NCBI GenBank assembly: GCA_008692225.1
Contig: VICG01000004.1
Coordinates: 1,674,501-1,738,500, forward strand
DNA: 64,000 bases
Origin: Monilinia fructicola
Lineage: Eukaryota; Ascomycota; Leotiomycetes; Helotiales; Sclerotiniaceae
Direction of reading: 5' to 3'
Shown here: piece by piece, positions 24,182 to 36,080 of the stretch
Numbering within the stretch: position 1 is the stretch's first letter
Layout of the letters: each line of letters opens with the position of its first letter
The notes under the pieces: model-generated
What the model was told of the DNA's origin: nothing
The model's database searches: none
Seen by the model: the letters and a program-made list of their open reading frames with translations, nothing else
Program-made: the position numbers and the translations under genes

Positions 24182-25176
24182 TCCCAGGACACCACAACTT
24201 CTTATTGTAAACCCATCGTTCCCCCTCCACATCCTCGACCGTATCGGGATTGAACCAAAATTTCTCGCCGTGCGCTCGGTACGACACGCCGCGGAGCCCC
24301 ACGCCTACTTCGGCAGAGTATGTCCGGTCCTGTGGGGATGCGTATTAGCTCTCTGGTGTTGCGGCTGGCATCGTGATGGGAGAAGGGGAGTTTGGGATGG
24401 GGAGGGGGGAGGGTCGTTGATGGGACTCACGGTCGCATTGGCTTTCATCTTGCCTTGCCATAACTTCTTTGTGCATGTAAAAGGCCAGGGTTTCCACTGT
24501 GCGTTCGCGCGCATTAGCATCTTCTCTCTTCGTCTTCTTCTTCCTCTTCCTACTAGTCCTCTCCTCCTCCCCTTCTCCCCCCCAAACCCCAAGACAGAAA
24601 GTTGGAAAAGAAAAAGGAAAACAAAACTCACAACCCACTCCTCCCTCCCCCAATCCCTCTCATTCTCCAACAGTTGCCTCTCCCAATGTTCATTATACGA
24701 CATGTTGATCCAGCACGTCTCGACCCCATTATCGACGATGCTCCCCACAAACGGTTTATCGTTATCAAAGGGGAACGTGGCATGGTATACGAGGCAACAC
24801 TGCACGAGGGGGACGAAGAAGGAGAAGAAGAAGAAGAAGAAGAAGAAGAAGAAGAAGAAGGGGACAGCGTCCCGACGGGCGAGACGCATGCTAGAGACGT
24901 GAGTATGGGCAAAGTTCGCGGGGAACACACCTCACCTCGAGAGCGAGGACTTACGTCCAATCCAGATGGGGCGGGAGGATGCGGGTCATGCGACGGTGGA
25001 CGCAACCTGGAGCCTGGATCCCGAATCAGCCCTTCCCGTCGATCTGTACCGCGCGCGAGGTTCTCTGCCCGGGGCTCAGGATGTGCGAGTGTCCTATGTG
25101 ATTCCTCGTCCGCGCTGCTCTCGTCTTTCTCAAGAATCTCAACGGGTGCAGAACACAACACAACACACCACAACAC
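24182..25176 (-). CDS. Probable multi-exon gene of unknown function; strand and 5' end uncertain
   Basis: A GC-rich island that looks coding but that I cannot identify. On the minus strand, three stop-free exons join in phase 0: about 24815-24653 (from CCLVYHATFPFDNDKPFVGS to GREEWV), about 24499-24434 (WKPWPFTCTKKLWQGKMKAN) and about 24328-24182, which ends KFWFNPDTVEDVEGERWVYN...LWCPGK and stop. All have good GTGAGT donors and CAG acceptors. A further upstream exon ending at a GTAAGT donor (24955) stays open but lacks an in-frame ATG, so the start is missing. A (GAA)n run read as TTC would be the acceptor's pyrimidine tract. The plus strand also offers exon-like segments, with GTATGT at 24318, CAACAG at 24671 and GTGAGT at 24900. 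No known domain seen. Confidence 0.35.
24832..24860. repeat. (GAA)n microsatellite
   Basis: About ten GAA units. On the minus strand it reads (TTC)n just before a likely CTCGTGCAG acceptor; on the plus strand it would encode poly-Glu. Confidence 0.9.
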
Positions 25177-26133
25177 AACACACTACACCAGACCAAGCAC
25201 AACCAAACCAGGTCAAGTCAGGTGAATCAGAATTCAAAAATTCCATCCCTTGCCACCCCTATAAATATACGCCCCGACGGTAAATGCCCCTGCACGAATC
25301 ACAGCCAAAATCCCATCGATCCGCCCACTCTATCCGACCTGACGAATCGATACATATTTTGCACGCACCAATACTTCCCCCCCCCCAAGATCTTGGCAAC
25401 TTCAGCCCTTGATGAAAAGAGAATAGGAGAAGAGTTAGAGACCTACCTAAATGACGGGGTTGTCATTTCTAGATATCCATCCCTTTCTTTTCGAAAAAAA
25501 AAAACAAAAAAGAAATAATAAATAAGAAGGGCAGTTCCTCGCTTCTTGCCATCTCAGAAGAGCAGGACGTGGCTGAAACATGTTCTTAGCATTCCATTCG
25601 AGATATGATCATATTTCTACTTTTTCCTTCTATATTTGATAGGTTCCGATGTGAGGTATTCGGGTATGTCGGAAGGCCATTTGAAGAGCGCTAGACTTCC
25701 AGCTACATAGTTGTCATATACAAGCAGAATATACTGCACATCACGCTTCACGCTTCACGCTTCACGCTTCACATCACACATCGCGATCGAAAAAGTCAAA
25801 GTCAAAGTCAAAAGAAAATGAAAATCAAAGATTTATTCCTGCCATAAATGAATGAACTTGCTAAAGTGGGGCTGCTGTAGTCGAAGTTGACATCTTTAAC
25901 CAAGTAAACCGGTGGGGTTCAATGATACGCTAATAAGGGCAAATTGCTTCAATTCTTAATTCTATGAAATCAAAAGAAAGACAATCAGCCCGTCAAAAAC
26001 AACCACTATGAATGAAAAGTACTGCCGAAAAATGTGTCCAAGTTACGTGTTTGCTCGTCCATGCACGAGGTAGAGGGAAAATGGGAACTCGAAGATATGA
26101 CCAACTTGTTGAAAGAAGGTAGTAACGAGCCAC
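25177..26133. other. Intergenic region with simple repeats
   Basis: No gene recognised. It contains an ACAAC/ACACC run (about 25152-25180), a TCACGCT heptamer array (25741-25770) and an AAAGTC run (about 25794-25815). Confidence 0.55.
25741..25770. repeat. TCACGCT heptamer array
   Basis: Four tandem seven-base units followed by degenerate CACATCA units. Confidence 0.85.
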
Positions 26134-29100
26134 TCAAATCCAGAACATCGAGTCCTGAATATCAGGGTGTGCTGTAACCCTACCCTGATTTACTGCGTTA
26201 GCAGCCGGGGTTGGGCCAGCTCCGGGGTCTGGTGTAGTGCTTCCTGATTGTGGATCGTAATGATCTGCAAGGTATGCTCTCATTCGTGTACATAACAAGT
26301 CAGCATAATATGCCGGAGGACACAAACTGACAGCCTTCGTTGCACGTCCAAACAGATGGCACATGTTGTGAGTCAATTCCTCCAATGCATCAGCTGAAGT
26401 CCTGTGAGGATTCTTCACCTTTTGCGATTTGAAGATTTCGTCTAGGATGACAAAATAATGACAAGGTCGTGCGGTTCCCATAAGGCACTGATGTGGTTGA
26501 AGGAAGAAGTCCCAGTTGCGAGACTCGGTCACACCGCGATCGACAATAGTTCCTGCTGGGCAGTTTGATTTTGAGTCGGCACTGTTGGTATCTTTTGGAT
26601 AGAAACGGGTATGATGACGTTTGCCACAGATTATGATCGAGATTCTGGGAAGGTTCTTTTTGGTATAGTCGGCTGGGTAAAACTTCCGGCAAGCATTTCT
26701 GATTTTTGGTAGCTCCTCAGTGAGTACAGTGTCGTATTGCCCCTCAGAAACACCATCTCTGTAGATCAGAATATTATCAGGCCCTGCTTTGTTTCTCTTG
26801 ACCCAGACCTTCAACTGGTTAATAAACATCATTTCAAGGTCCGATACCATTTCTTGTCGGGCCTTGCTCTGTAGGCGACAAATACCAGACCATTGGCCCA
26901 ATAGTTCATCATTGCTTGAAACCATGGCGGCAACACTGGGGGCTGTATCTTTTGATCCCGGGGATGGATGTGTCACGTCAACGCCAACAACCATCGTCTT
27001 TCCATCGCTGATAATTCCAAGCTTGTCGATTGTTTGGTTAATACCACCAGCCTTGAGGTTAAACTTCAATGCAACGTTGCCAAAATACTGTGGATCTGCT
27101 TTTTTAAACTTGGAGTACTGTACGCAAACGGTATGTATACCGGCCCTGGTATCTCCAAATCTCTTGATCGTGTTATAAAGCATGACATCATTGACCGGAA
27201 GGATACAGAGAAGAAACCTGGGCTTCGGGAACTTTTTGGATGTAGAGAGCATTTGAAACACCTTGGAAACAGCATCAGAGGTAGCTGCTTCATTGCCTTC
27301 TATGTGTTTGAAAGTAGGTGCGGGTGTGCCCATGTATCCATTGGCTCTAATACCCGCACTAATAAGTTGTCTGTGGAACTTATCAAATACTTCGGCAACA
27401 ATTTGGTGATTTAGGTTACCACCACGGGAGTTGGATTCAACTACCATGTAGGTCCAAGGTCCAAGATCTCCACAAGTATGGAAACGCGTCTCTCTCATAT
27501 TCCAAGAGCCGTCTCTAGGTGTCACTTTCATTGCGCGCTGCTCTTGATTTTTGTAGTTGATGGTTGGAGGCGGCAACACACGACCCTGGACAGTAATGAG
27601 ACTGTTCCCAACCTGAACTCCAAATTGGGCCAAGAGAGGATTGTCTTTAGCATTTAGTCCCAAGAATTGTTTACCGGAGTTGATAATGGACATGGCATTC
27701 GGTTCAGGTCTTCTGTTTGCAAAATCTAACATCATGCGAGTTTGATCTCCCAGTAAAGCCTTTTTCACAACTTGGCCAGGCTTAATAATGCAGACCTCCG
27801 CGGGTAGATAAGATGGCTCAAGGTTGTTACCGACGTTGATCACTGGAAAACTCGGGTTCAAATTGAACTTTGGGTATGTGGCCTTGAAGTAATCATATAC
27901 AGAGATGTACACGTTAGCTTTGGATGCTTGTTTCTTTGATTTGGACTTTGGTGTGGTGTCGCTCTTAGTTGATAGCGGTTCGGTGGAGATGTAAAACTTG
28001 ACATCTTTTGGCCCAGCGCCATATCTTGCAACCTGCGGAGGATGGTCCTCGGTCCTGCCATCCGTTGGGCGAGCCAAATCCCAGATGGATTTCTCTCGCG
28101 GAATAGTCATACCGGCTTTAGACTTTTTTGCGGGTAAGTGGGTCACTTCAACACGCTTCCTCTTAATCTTGTCCACAACACTATGACCATAGCCAAGTCT
28201 TTGGAACAGGTTGGCTAGGGGAGCAGATTCGAGGAAAACGGAGTGAGTGACGTTTACGTTCAACAAAAGTCGACCAGTAGCTGGTCTAACACTCTGATAG
28301 AAACCGCGTATGGCCTCCAATCCCATATTAAGGGTTGTAAAGTTGTGCTCGTTGCCCTTTCGAGCCGTAGAGAAGTGTCTTTTACCAGCAATTGAAACAA
28401 TTCCTTTGTCACTCTCGGCATAAAATCCCATTAGGGTATTCATGACCTGAATTGTCTCCTCTTTCTGCACATCTGATACACCAGTTGCAGAGCTCTTGGA
28501 TAAGAATTGAATGAAGTTGGAGATGTTGAAGGAAGTTGGTGAGCCAATTCGAACTTGGTAAACTTGAGCATTTGGAAGTGGATCGTCTTCCCCTTCGTTT
28601 CGCCAAGGAATGCTGAAAACACCGTCGTCTTTGAAAGACAGCTTCTTTGGTGTTATAAGCATGGAAGCGTAATCAGTAGCAATAGGAATACTAGCCAATT
28701 CTGGCAACTTAAGTATGAGCCTAAAAAGCTGAGTTCGTTTCTTTTTGGTGGTATCCATGTTTGGAGTGATATCAACCATATACCGATTCAGAGCAAGGTT
28801 GGAATTGGTGTTCAACGAGAAAGAGTTGGAATAGAGTTCAACTCGTCGACCGCTGGTTCCGTACCCTGGACGAGCAGGGTATCTTTGTTTGAGTGACATC
28901 TGACTGAGAGCTTCAATGCCAGACAAGCTTTTATGGTACTCGTCTTCCATTTTGGTTATTTTCGCATCAGGAGCCTCCGCGGCATGGTTAGGGTCTCTGT
29001 AGGATTTATTAGATCAATGCTCAGAAGACTAAATAAGACTTCTTACTTGAATATGATCACCGGTGCTCCCCGACCGTGTCCTCTACCACTTCCACGGTCT

Positions 29101-29291
29101 CCACGGCTTCCACCGCCTCTTCCACCACGATCACCACCGCCATAACCTCCGCGGTCTCCACCACCTCTTCCTCCACGATCACCGCCACCTCTTCCTCCAC
29201 GATCACCACCACCTCTTCCTCCACGATCACCACCACCTCTTCCTCCACGGCTTCCACGGCCACGTGCTGCTGCTGCTGGGTCCCACGACAT
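26134..29291 (-). CDS. AGO: Argonaute (QDE-2-like), RGG-rich N-terminus
   Basis: Small-RNA-guided slicer of the RNA-silencing pathway. Exons are 29291-29047 and 28996-26134, giving 1,035 residues. Residues 1-80 are an Arg/Gly low-complexity tail built on GGDRGGRG units. N, L1 (VRPATGRLLLNVNVTHSVFL), PAZ and MID regions follow, then a full PIWI domain from about residue 710. Catalytic residues are visible: Asp755 (GVDVTHP), Glu797 (RQEMVSDLE), Asp829 (YRDGVSEGQ) and Asp981 (AYYADLLCTR), a DEDD tetrad. Spacing agrees with human AGO2, which has His at the fourth place. The C-terminus ends DSMFWI, the expected hydrophobic Argonaute end. Botrytis and Sclerotinia Argonautes act in endogenous and cross-kingdom silencing; which paralogue this is cannot be told here. 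Confidence 0.95.
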
Positions 29292-32176
29292 GGCAAGGTC
29301 CGTCGAATATATCTGTAAATAATGATTAGGAAGCAAATTTAAAAGAGGCAGTGTGAAAATTTATAGAAGATTGAGTTGTTGAACCAAGGAATGTTAGAGT
29401 TCGAAGAATGTGATATAAGTAGCAAGATATGAGTTGCATGAAGGATATGCTGTTTGACAACTGAGAGGGGCTTGCTCTGTGAATCAAAGAGATATGATAC
29501 TTGGTCAAACAGAACTCATATGTGTGGTACAACAAAACATTAGGACCAGACCGTGGGAGACTTCAGTCGTTGGTGTGTACAAATGAAATTTCTAGGCACA
29601 CTAAAGATGATGAAGAACGAAATATGATAGTAGGTCAAATGATGAAATCGTGAAGATCAATCTGATAACCTTGCAGAAGGAAATGGTGCGATGAGGAAGA
29701 AAATAAAGCATGCCCATTCCATAGATTTGTATCATGAGGTAGTGCTGGGATAAAGCTGAATGGAGCATACCGTTTGAAATTGTCAACTGACAGGAAGCAA
29801 TCAAAAGTTGATGTGGGTATTGAGCAAGTATCTGGTTCGTGATAATGTGTCGGATTGTTTGAGCAGTAAATTGATGTTTCGTAATAGAAGACTTCAGATA
29901 GACAGAAGAACCTGTGGTTTCTGTTGTTAGGATGGAGCTAGAAGAGACAAAGGGCTGATTTTCTGCAGTAATTAGATACGCATATTAGCAAAAGATCATG
30001 GGGCAAAAACCTAATAGTTGACGAGTGTCACCAAGGTTTCCAGATATTTTCCTACGAGCAATTGAAAGGAATTGATAGAGATTGATAGCTATGATACATT
30101 CAACCCAGCCTTGTTGAGGAGTAGGAGTAGTAGGAGTGAAGCCCTATTTGACCACTTACTTTGATGTTTTGTAGTAATTTGATATCTTTATAACTCTAGA
30201 TTTCAAAGTGATATTTAAAACTATAGATATATCCCATCAGAGGAATAGTTTCCAACATTTGTGAAGTTGATGGGAAGGAAAAGGATGAGAGGGGGAGAGG
30301 TGAGAGAGGCGAGAGAGGTGGGAGAGGAGAGAGGTGAGAGAGGAGAAAGGTGAGAGGTGCCCGAGAAGGTTAGATTGAGAGAAGAAAGAAGTACTCCGTA
30401 TAGCAGAGTCGGCCGGCCTCAACTTCAGTTTCACCGCCCTGGTCGAACCAATGGATTGGTGAATAATAAATAAAAACAATAAACAACCTTGGAACCTTCC
30501 TCGCCGGCTTGAAGATACAGAGCACAGCCAACCAACCATTAATTATACTGTATTGATTCAATTGGTGTTGCACTGTTGTCCGCGGGTAACCTGGAATCTG
30601 TTTGTATTCCATTTTCATCCCACTTTCTCTTATGAGTAAAATATACAGAGTAACCTTACGGATATACTTGTATTATCTGGGCAGAATTAATTTATTTGTG
30701 AATCTACCGTCTGCCTCCTAATTATCTCCTAGCTAGCCTTCACTACCTCCGGGATGGATCTTTTCATCCCAATCAACAGAAAATTGAAAGAATACCGGTA
30801 CATATGTGAGGATCTATCCACACATGGTAAACATTTTAATATTCTTGCTGACATTTTTTTTATGCTTTTACCGATCTCGGTACTAAGGTTGAGTGACCTA
30901 GAACTGCTACTACCAGGACCATAAGGCTTAGTGAAGTTTATACAGATTTGCATATATAACACCTAATTTCCTTCCCATCAGATTTGGAAGGCTGAAAAGA
31001 CATCCACATCAAAAATTCAAATATTAATCAACCCAATCTACAGTAATATTTGAGAAGAGGGCTGACATGCATGATATTACCATGATACCATCACAAACAG
31101 AGTGTGAATCACGTTGAACGCGTAGTCACACGCTTAGCCAAAAGTGGTTTTCTATTGCAACCAAACATCTAGAACTACCTATGTAGACTAAGAGCAATTA
31201 TGTGATTGGGAGCACATCATCATCATCACATAAACAAGTTGTGTGGTATCTGTGAGGTGATGTGTCAAGTAACCACCGACCATTCAAATTAACATGCCAT
31301 TCTGAAGATCAATGCAACAAAGCAAAGGAAAGAGTCATATCGTTGTGCCACACCAATCTTCTGCACGTTGATCAAACGACGATGAAATTGAGTAACAATG
31401 GCAAGGCCATCTTTATTGAAGGCCACACATGGCAGTCCGACATGAAGAAAAGGTAAAAGAACTGGGCAAACGCACTCAACACAATAACCTACCCAAGCAA
31501 CTCATCTAGAGCACGCGGCTTCAGGTTTCCCGTTTAGACTCGGTGGTAGCATGCCGCCAAAAGCTCAGGTTAATCTTTTGGGCTCTTTCAATATACCAAA
31601 ATGGTTCAGAACGAATAACAGTACTTCAATTGGCTATTGAATTTTCGATCTTCAGAACCCAAGATTATTGTCCGGCCTCCATTCAATAAATGGACGGTAC
31701 GATATGAGTCCAACAAGGCGCGTGAGGAGTAAACGCCTCGAACAGATCTTTCTTTCCATCTCTTTATCCCGGACTACGGGCATGAAACTTACCGATGAGA
31801 ATGCCATGCACATCTGCGGCTTTCATGGCTGGCCATTGTGACGAATCAAAAGAGAGATTTTCGGATATGGATGAATCATATGCATACCACAAACAAAGAA
31901 ATCCCGAGGTCGATTATTGACAATAACCTCAATTTGCCTCATGATTTTAGTGAGTCGGCAATTTGATGATGTTGCCATGGTTCAGGAGAGTTCTGCCTAG
32001 CAGAAAGTTTGTGCTGTTCCTTCCCTGAGACCAAACTACGTCCCAATAACGACCCAGGTGCACTTGACTATATCAATTTCATCAATCTCCCAAGCGGAAC
32101 ACTTTTACCTGCGGTGTTAGAATACACAGAATAGAGCGATTCAACACCAAGCAAGAAAAACAACTGCAAAGTCGAT
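29292..32176. other. Intergenic region, Argonaute upstream to MFS transporter
   Basis: 2.9 kb between divergent genes, without a recognisable gene. It holds a purine-rich GAGAGGT minisatellite-like stretch (30282-30358) followed by an ACTCCGTA motif at 30393. The promoters of both neighbours must lie here. Confidence 0.55.
30282..30358. repeat. Purine-rich GAGAGGT-type degenerate repeat
   Basis: About 75 bases of almost pure G/A on the plus strand, made of irregular GAGAGG/TGAGAG units. Confidence 0.75.
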
Positions 32177-34354
32177 ATGGAGGCGCCAAAGAACGAGGTC
32201 GATATATCGAACAAATCCGATTCGGTTTCCAAAGACATCACACCACAGGAAGCCATAGCAGCGAACGAACCTCTGCAAAAAGTGCTGACCTTGAGCCCCA
32301 ACGAACTCGATGGCGAAGAAGCAGTTTACCCCCATGGCTTAAAACTGGTCGTTATTCTGGCCGCGCTCTGCCTCGCGGTTTTCCTAGTAGCGCTGGACCA
32401 GACCATTATCGCAACTGCCATCCCCAAAATAACAGATCAATTCAACAGTATACAGGATATTGGATGGTATGGCAGTGCATACCTGTTGACAACCACGGCG
32501 CTGCAACCGACGTTTGGTAGGATATATACTATATTTAGTGTAAGCATGAGAGAATATGCCCACGGATTAATTTGTTGCGCGGAAGCTTATGGGAATTTGC
32601 AGATCAAACTTACTTTCATCGTGGCCATTATCATCTTCGAGATCGGGTAACGTGACGTCACAAACATTTGGATGCAGATTTGAATTAATGATTGGGACAG
32701 TTCTTTGGTTTGCGCCACCGCGCCAAATAGCACTGCGCTGATTGTGGGTAGAGCCATAGCTGGAATAGGAGTTGGAGGTTTATTTTCGGGGGCGATAGTT
32801 ATTCTGGCGTATTGCTGTAAGTGTGGAATTTTAGCTCGGTGATATTGTGGATGGCTTTGACCGTTTTACAAGTTACAACCATCACTTTTAGACTACCTAT
32901 GTATTTTCTTATTCTGATGATGCTGACTTCACCCTTATTAGTACCCCTGCGAAAACGGCCAGCGGCTTTTGGGTTGATGTAAGTGGATCGATCTACTTCT
33001 GAAAGGGCAACTCATACTCGTCTACTTAGTTATGGTGCAAATACTGACGCGATGATTATCCAGCGGAGGAATGTGGGGGATTGCCTCTGTCGCTGGACCA
33101 TTACTGGGAGGTGTATTCGTAAGTGACTTAGCTTAGCACTCCATAACGACAGGTATTGACCAGAACAGACTGACAGAGTATCCTGGCGCTGGTAAGGTGG
33201 CATCTCAGCAACGCAAAAACAAGAACTAATAGATTGTCAGGTGCTTCTATATCAATCTTCCCATCGGCGCCATCGCAATAGCTGTAATAGCCATCTACCT
33301 CAAAATACACCGCGCCAACAACCCTGAGAATCTATCCATCCTCGCTCGGATCCAAAAGCTCGATCTCATCGGTACAGCCATTCTTATACCCGGCGTCATA
33401 TGTCTTCTGCTCGCCCTCCAATGGGGCGGTACTACATATCCATGGAGTTCCGCTAAAATCATTGGTCTTCTCGTCGGATCCGCCTTATTGTTCATCCTCT
33501 TCATCACCTCCCAAATCATTCTCGGTGATAAAGGCATCCTTCCTCCCCGTTTCTTCAAAGATCGGAACACTATACTCGCATACATCTTTGCCTTCCTTTT
33601 TGGCGCCGGTTTCTTCGCTCTAATTTTCTACCTCGCAATTTACTTCCAATCCGTGAAAGGTGCCTCTGCGACCAAGGCCGGCATTGAGCTCCTTCCCCTC
33701 TTGATTTCTACAGTGTTATCATCCATCGTAACCGGAATTCTCATCACCGCAATTGGATATTATACTCCCGTGATGATTTTCTGCATGATGTTATTTGCCA
33801 TCGGCTCTGGTCTCATAACTACCTTCTCGCTCACAACCCCGATATCTCAATGGTTTGGTTACCAAGTGATAACTGGCATTGGAATTGGCGTGGGATTCCA
33901 AGGCGGTGTCCTCGTGGTCCAGACCGTTCTCCCACTCGTCGACGTTCCCGTCGGTACAGCCTGCGTGTCATTTTTCCAATCCCTAGGCGGCGCGCTCTTT
34001 ATCTCTGTTTGTCAAACCCTCTTCCAAAACGGCCTCAAATCCGGAATAGAAGAACATGCTCCCCAGCTTGACCCTCAAGCCTTCTTGCACAGCGGAGCTA
34101 CTAAAATAACAGAGTTGCTAGCGCAGCTGCATCAGGAGGAAGCGCTGAGTGCAGTTCGGCAAGCTTATGTAGAAGGACTTACGCGTTGTTATTGGGTGAC
34201 TACCGCGTGCGCGATAGGTAGTTTTGTGGTGGCATGTGGATTGGATTGGAGGAGTGTGAAGAAGGGACATGGACAGGAAAAGGAGAGGGGGAAGCCGAAG
34301 GACGAAAAAGAGGGGAGGCTGGTTGATAACGAGTTGGGAAGAGAAACGGATTAG
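32177..34354 (+). CDS. MFS multidrug/toxin efflux transporter (DHA 14-TM type)
   Basis: Plasma-membrane drug:H+ antiporter-type pump of the fungal toxin/multidrug efflux group. Seven exons: 32177-32539, 32603-32646, 32701-32816, 32942-32978, 33064-33118, 33169-33191 and 33241-34354, giving 583 residues with every phase matching. A charged cytosolic N-terminus precedes about 14 hydrophobic segments. Diagnostic motifs are [17 protein letters not shown] in TM1, [20 protein letters not shown] (motif A region), [16 protein letters not shown], and [17 protein letters not shown] (motif C region). The C-terminal tail is Lys/Glu-rich. Exons 4 and 6 are only 37 and 23 bases. The substrate cannot be read from sequence. 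There is no biosynthetic cluster next to it, so drug or phytoalexin export is as likely as metabolite export. Confidence 0.9.
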
Positions 34355-36080
34355 ATGAAGAAATGCAAAAGATGCATGGTGGTTTGTGCCTGTAATTTGC
34401 ATATGCTTGTCAATCATGTATTACTAGTAGAGCATCCACTCAATCTAGCTTTAATTTATATTTTAAAACGGGGAGAAGACTAAAAATATGCCTTCACCGT
34501 ACATCTGGTAGTCTGTATGGCCACATGGCATTCTCAAATGCCGTAACTTTGGAATACCCATGGTGACGTATTCGGATCTTTCTGGACAAGAACTCCAGGT
34601 CTCAATATTTGAATGTTGGCGATTCGTTCAGATTGATTGCAATTGAATCTCACAACTCGACTGAATTTCTAAAAACAAATTAACAATCTGAATAACCAAA
34701 AGTCCTCAAAAGTGTTGCCGGTCACCCAGAGACATCGGGGTCCGCTGCCATACACGGCGTATACCATGGCAAACCAAAAACCAATGGTGGTACAACTGCA
34801 AAACAAAGACCCATTTCCAGAGGCCACGGATGTCAAAATTCGGCCGAAAGCAATAGCGCAAATATCTACCGGGACGCACCGAGTTTCCCGAAAATCACCC
34901 CCTACCGAACAGCGTCTCCTGCAGGCCACGGTGGGCCCCCCCCATTGGCGCAATAATCGGACCCGGTCAAATCATTCCCCGCAACGATGTCACGGAACCA
35001 TTTCACCGGTGTTCCCCCAAGTCTTTTCCAGATGCCATGTCATGTTCCCTGACCGCGATCACCCCAGACTCCAGAATATTGCAATCTCCCGACAGCAGCA
35101 TCAATAAGTGTTGGCATCAGCCGATTTGAGAGAAGCTCTCCAAGTAGCTATTGCCTATAGTCGTCTAGTTGATTCAAATACACACCCGAAAAAAATTTAA
35201 AAAAATTAAGGGTTTTGCAAATCTTTAGATTTAATCAGATAAAGTTTATCACCAAAGCTTACTAGGTATGGATTCATGCACGGTGTCGCTAGAAAGTTCA
35301 TCGTATGCATCAATGCTCACTATCCAAATGGAGCCGAATCAATGATGATAAATGAAAGAGTTATAAATCATAATGGGAGGATATAATCTGTACCGCTCCC
35401 TATTGTACCGATGAAGATAATGAAAGGGGGAAAAGGTTGAACCATCAATCAACAAGTGGAGCTGATGGATATTGTTCTCGCAAATATTGGTATAGAACGA
35501 TGGTGAGATGAGTACGGCCGAATAAGACATCATCTCATCTACCGAGGCTCAACATACCGAGACTGAAACGTTGACTCTACCTCCCCACTGACTCTACAGT
35601 ACAAATCCATTCTCTGTACCTGATAGGAAAATCGTTGGCCCGAATTCTTACTTTTACTTGGCAGTCAGATTTAATTGGCAGTCAATCTTGAAATACTGCT
35701 AAGAAAAATCATGCACCTTGCCCAAACAAGAAAACAAGCACTCGCACAGCAAAATCTGGTCCTTAATTTCAATCACTCGAAGCCTCTTTAATATTAGGTG
35801 ATGATACCGAAAATGGTGGAGAAATGTACACATGCAGTATCTATGGCTTCTCAGTTGGTGAGAGGAGGAAATATACCTCGTAGGTATATTTGGGTAGGGG
35901 GAATTTCTCCGAAGTATTGGCATGCTGTATGGTATTGACCAAATCTTTGATGAGTATTTAATAAACATAAAGAGATCTCTTCTGTCTTTTTCTCGCTCAA
36001 ACTCTTTTCAAACCGAGCTTTCAAACCTCAATTGGCATCTCTCCACCAAATTGATCAATTCTGTTACCACGTGCATCAAA
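34355..36080. other. Intergenic region upstream of pectinesterase
   Basis: 1.7 kb; no gene recognised. A locally GC-richer block (about 34720-35100) has open frames on both strands with no family resemblance. A TATA-like ATTTAATAAAC lies near 35956, about 125 bases before the pectinesterase start. Confidence 0.5.
35953..35967 (+). promoter_or_regulatory. TATA-like element before pectinesterase
   Basis: GTATTTAATAAAC-type AT-rich box about 115-130 bases upstream of the ATG at 36081. Assigned by position and composition only. Confidence 0.35.

Noticed and set aside
29057..29329. Frames on both strands over the Argonaute RGG repeat
   Set aside because: A perfect repeat keeps several frames open; only the RGG frame joins the PIWI-containing exon.
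34669..35107. Open frames on both strands in a GC-richer block upstream of pectinesterase
   Set aside because: No motifs, no splice-linked continuation and no family resemblance.
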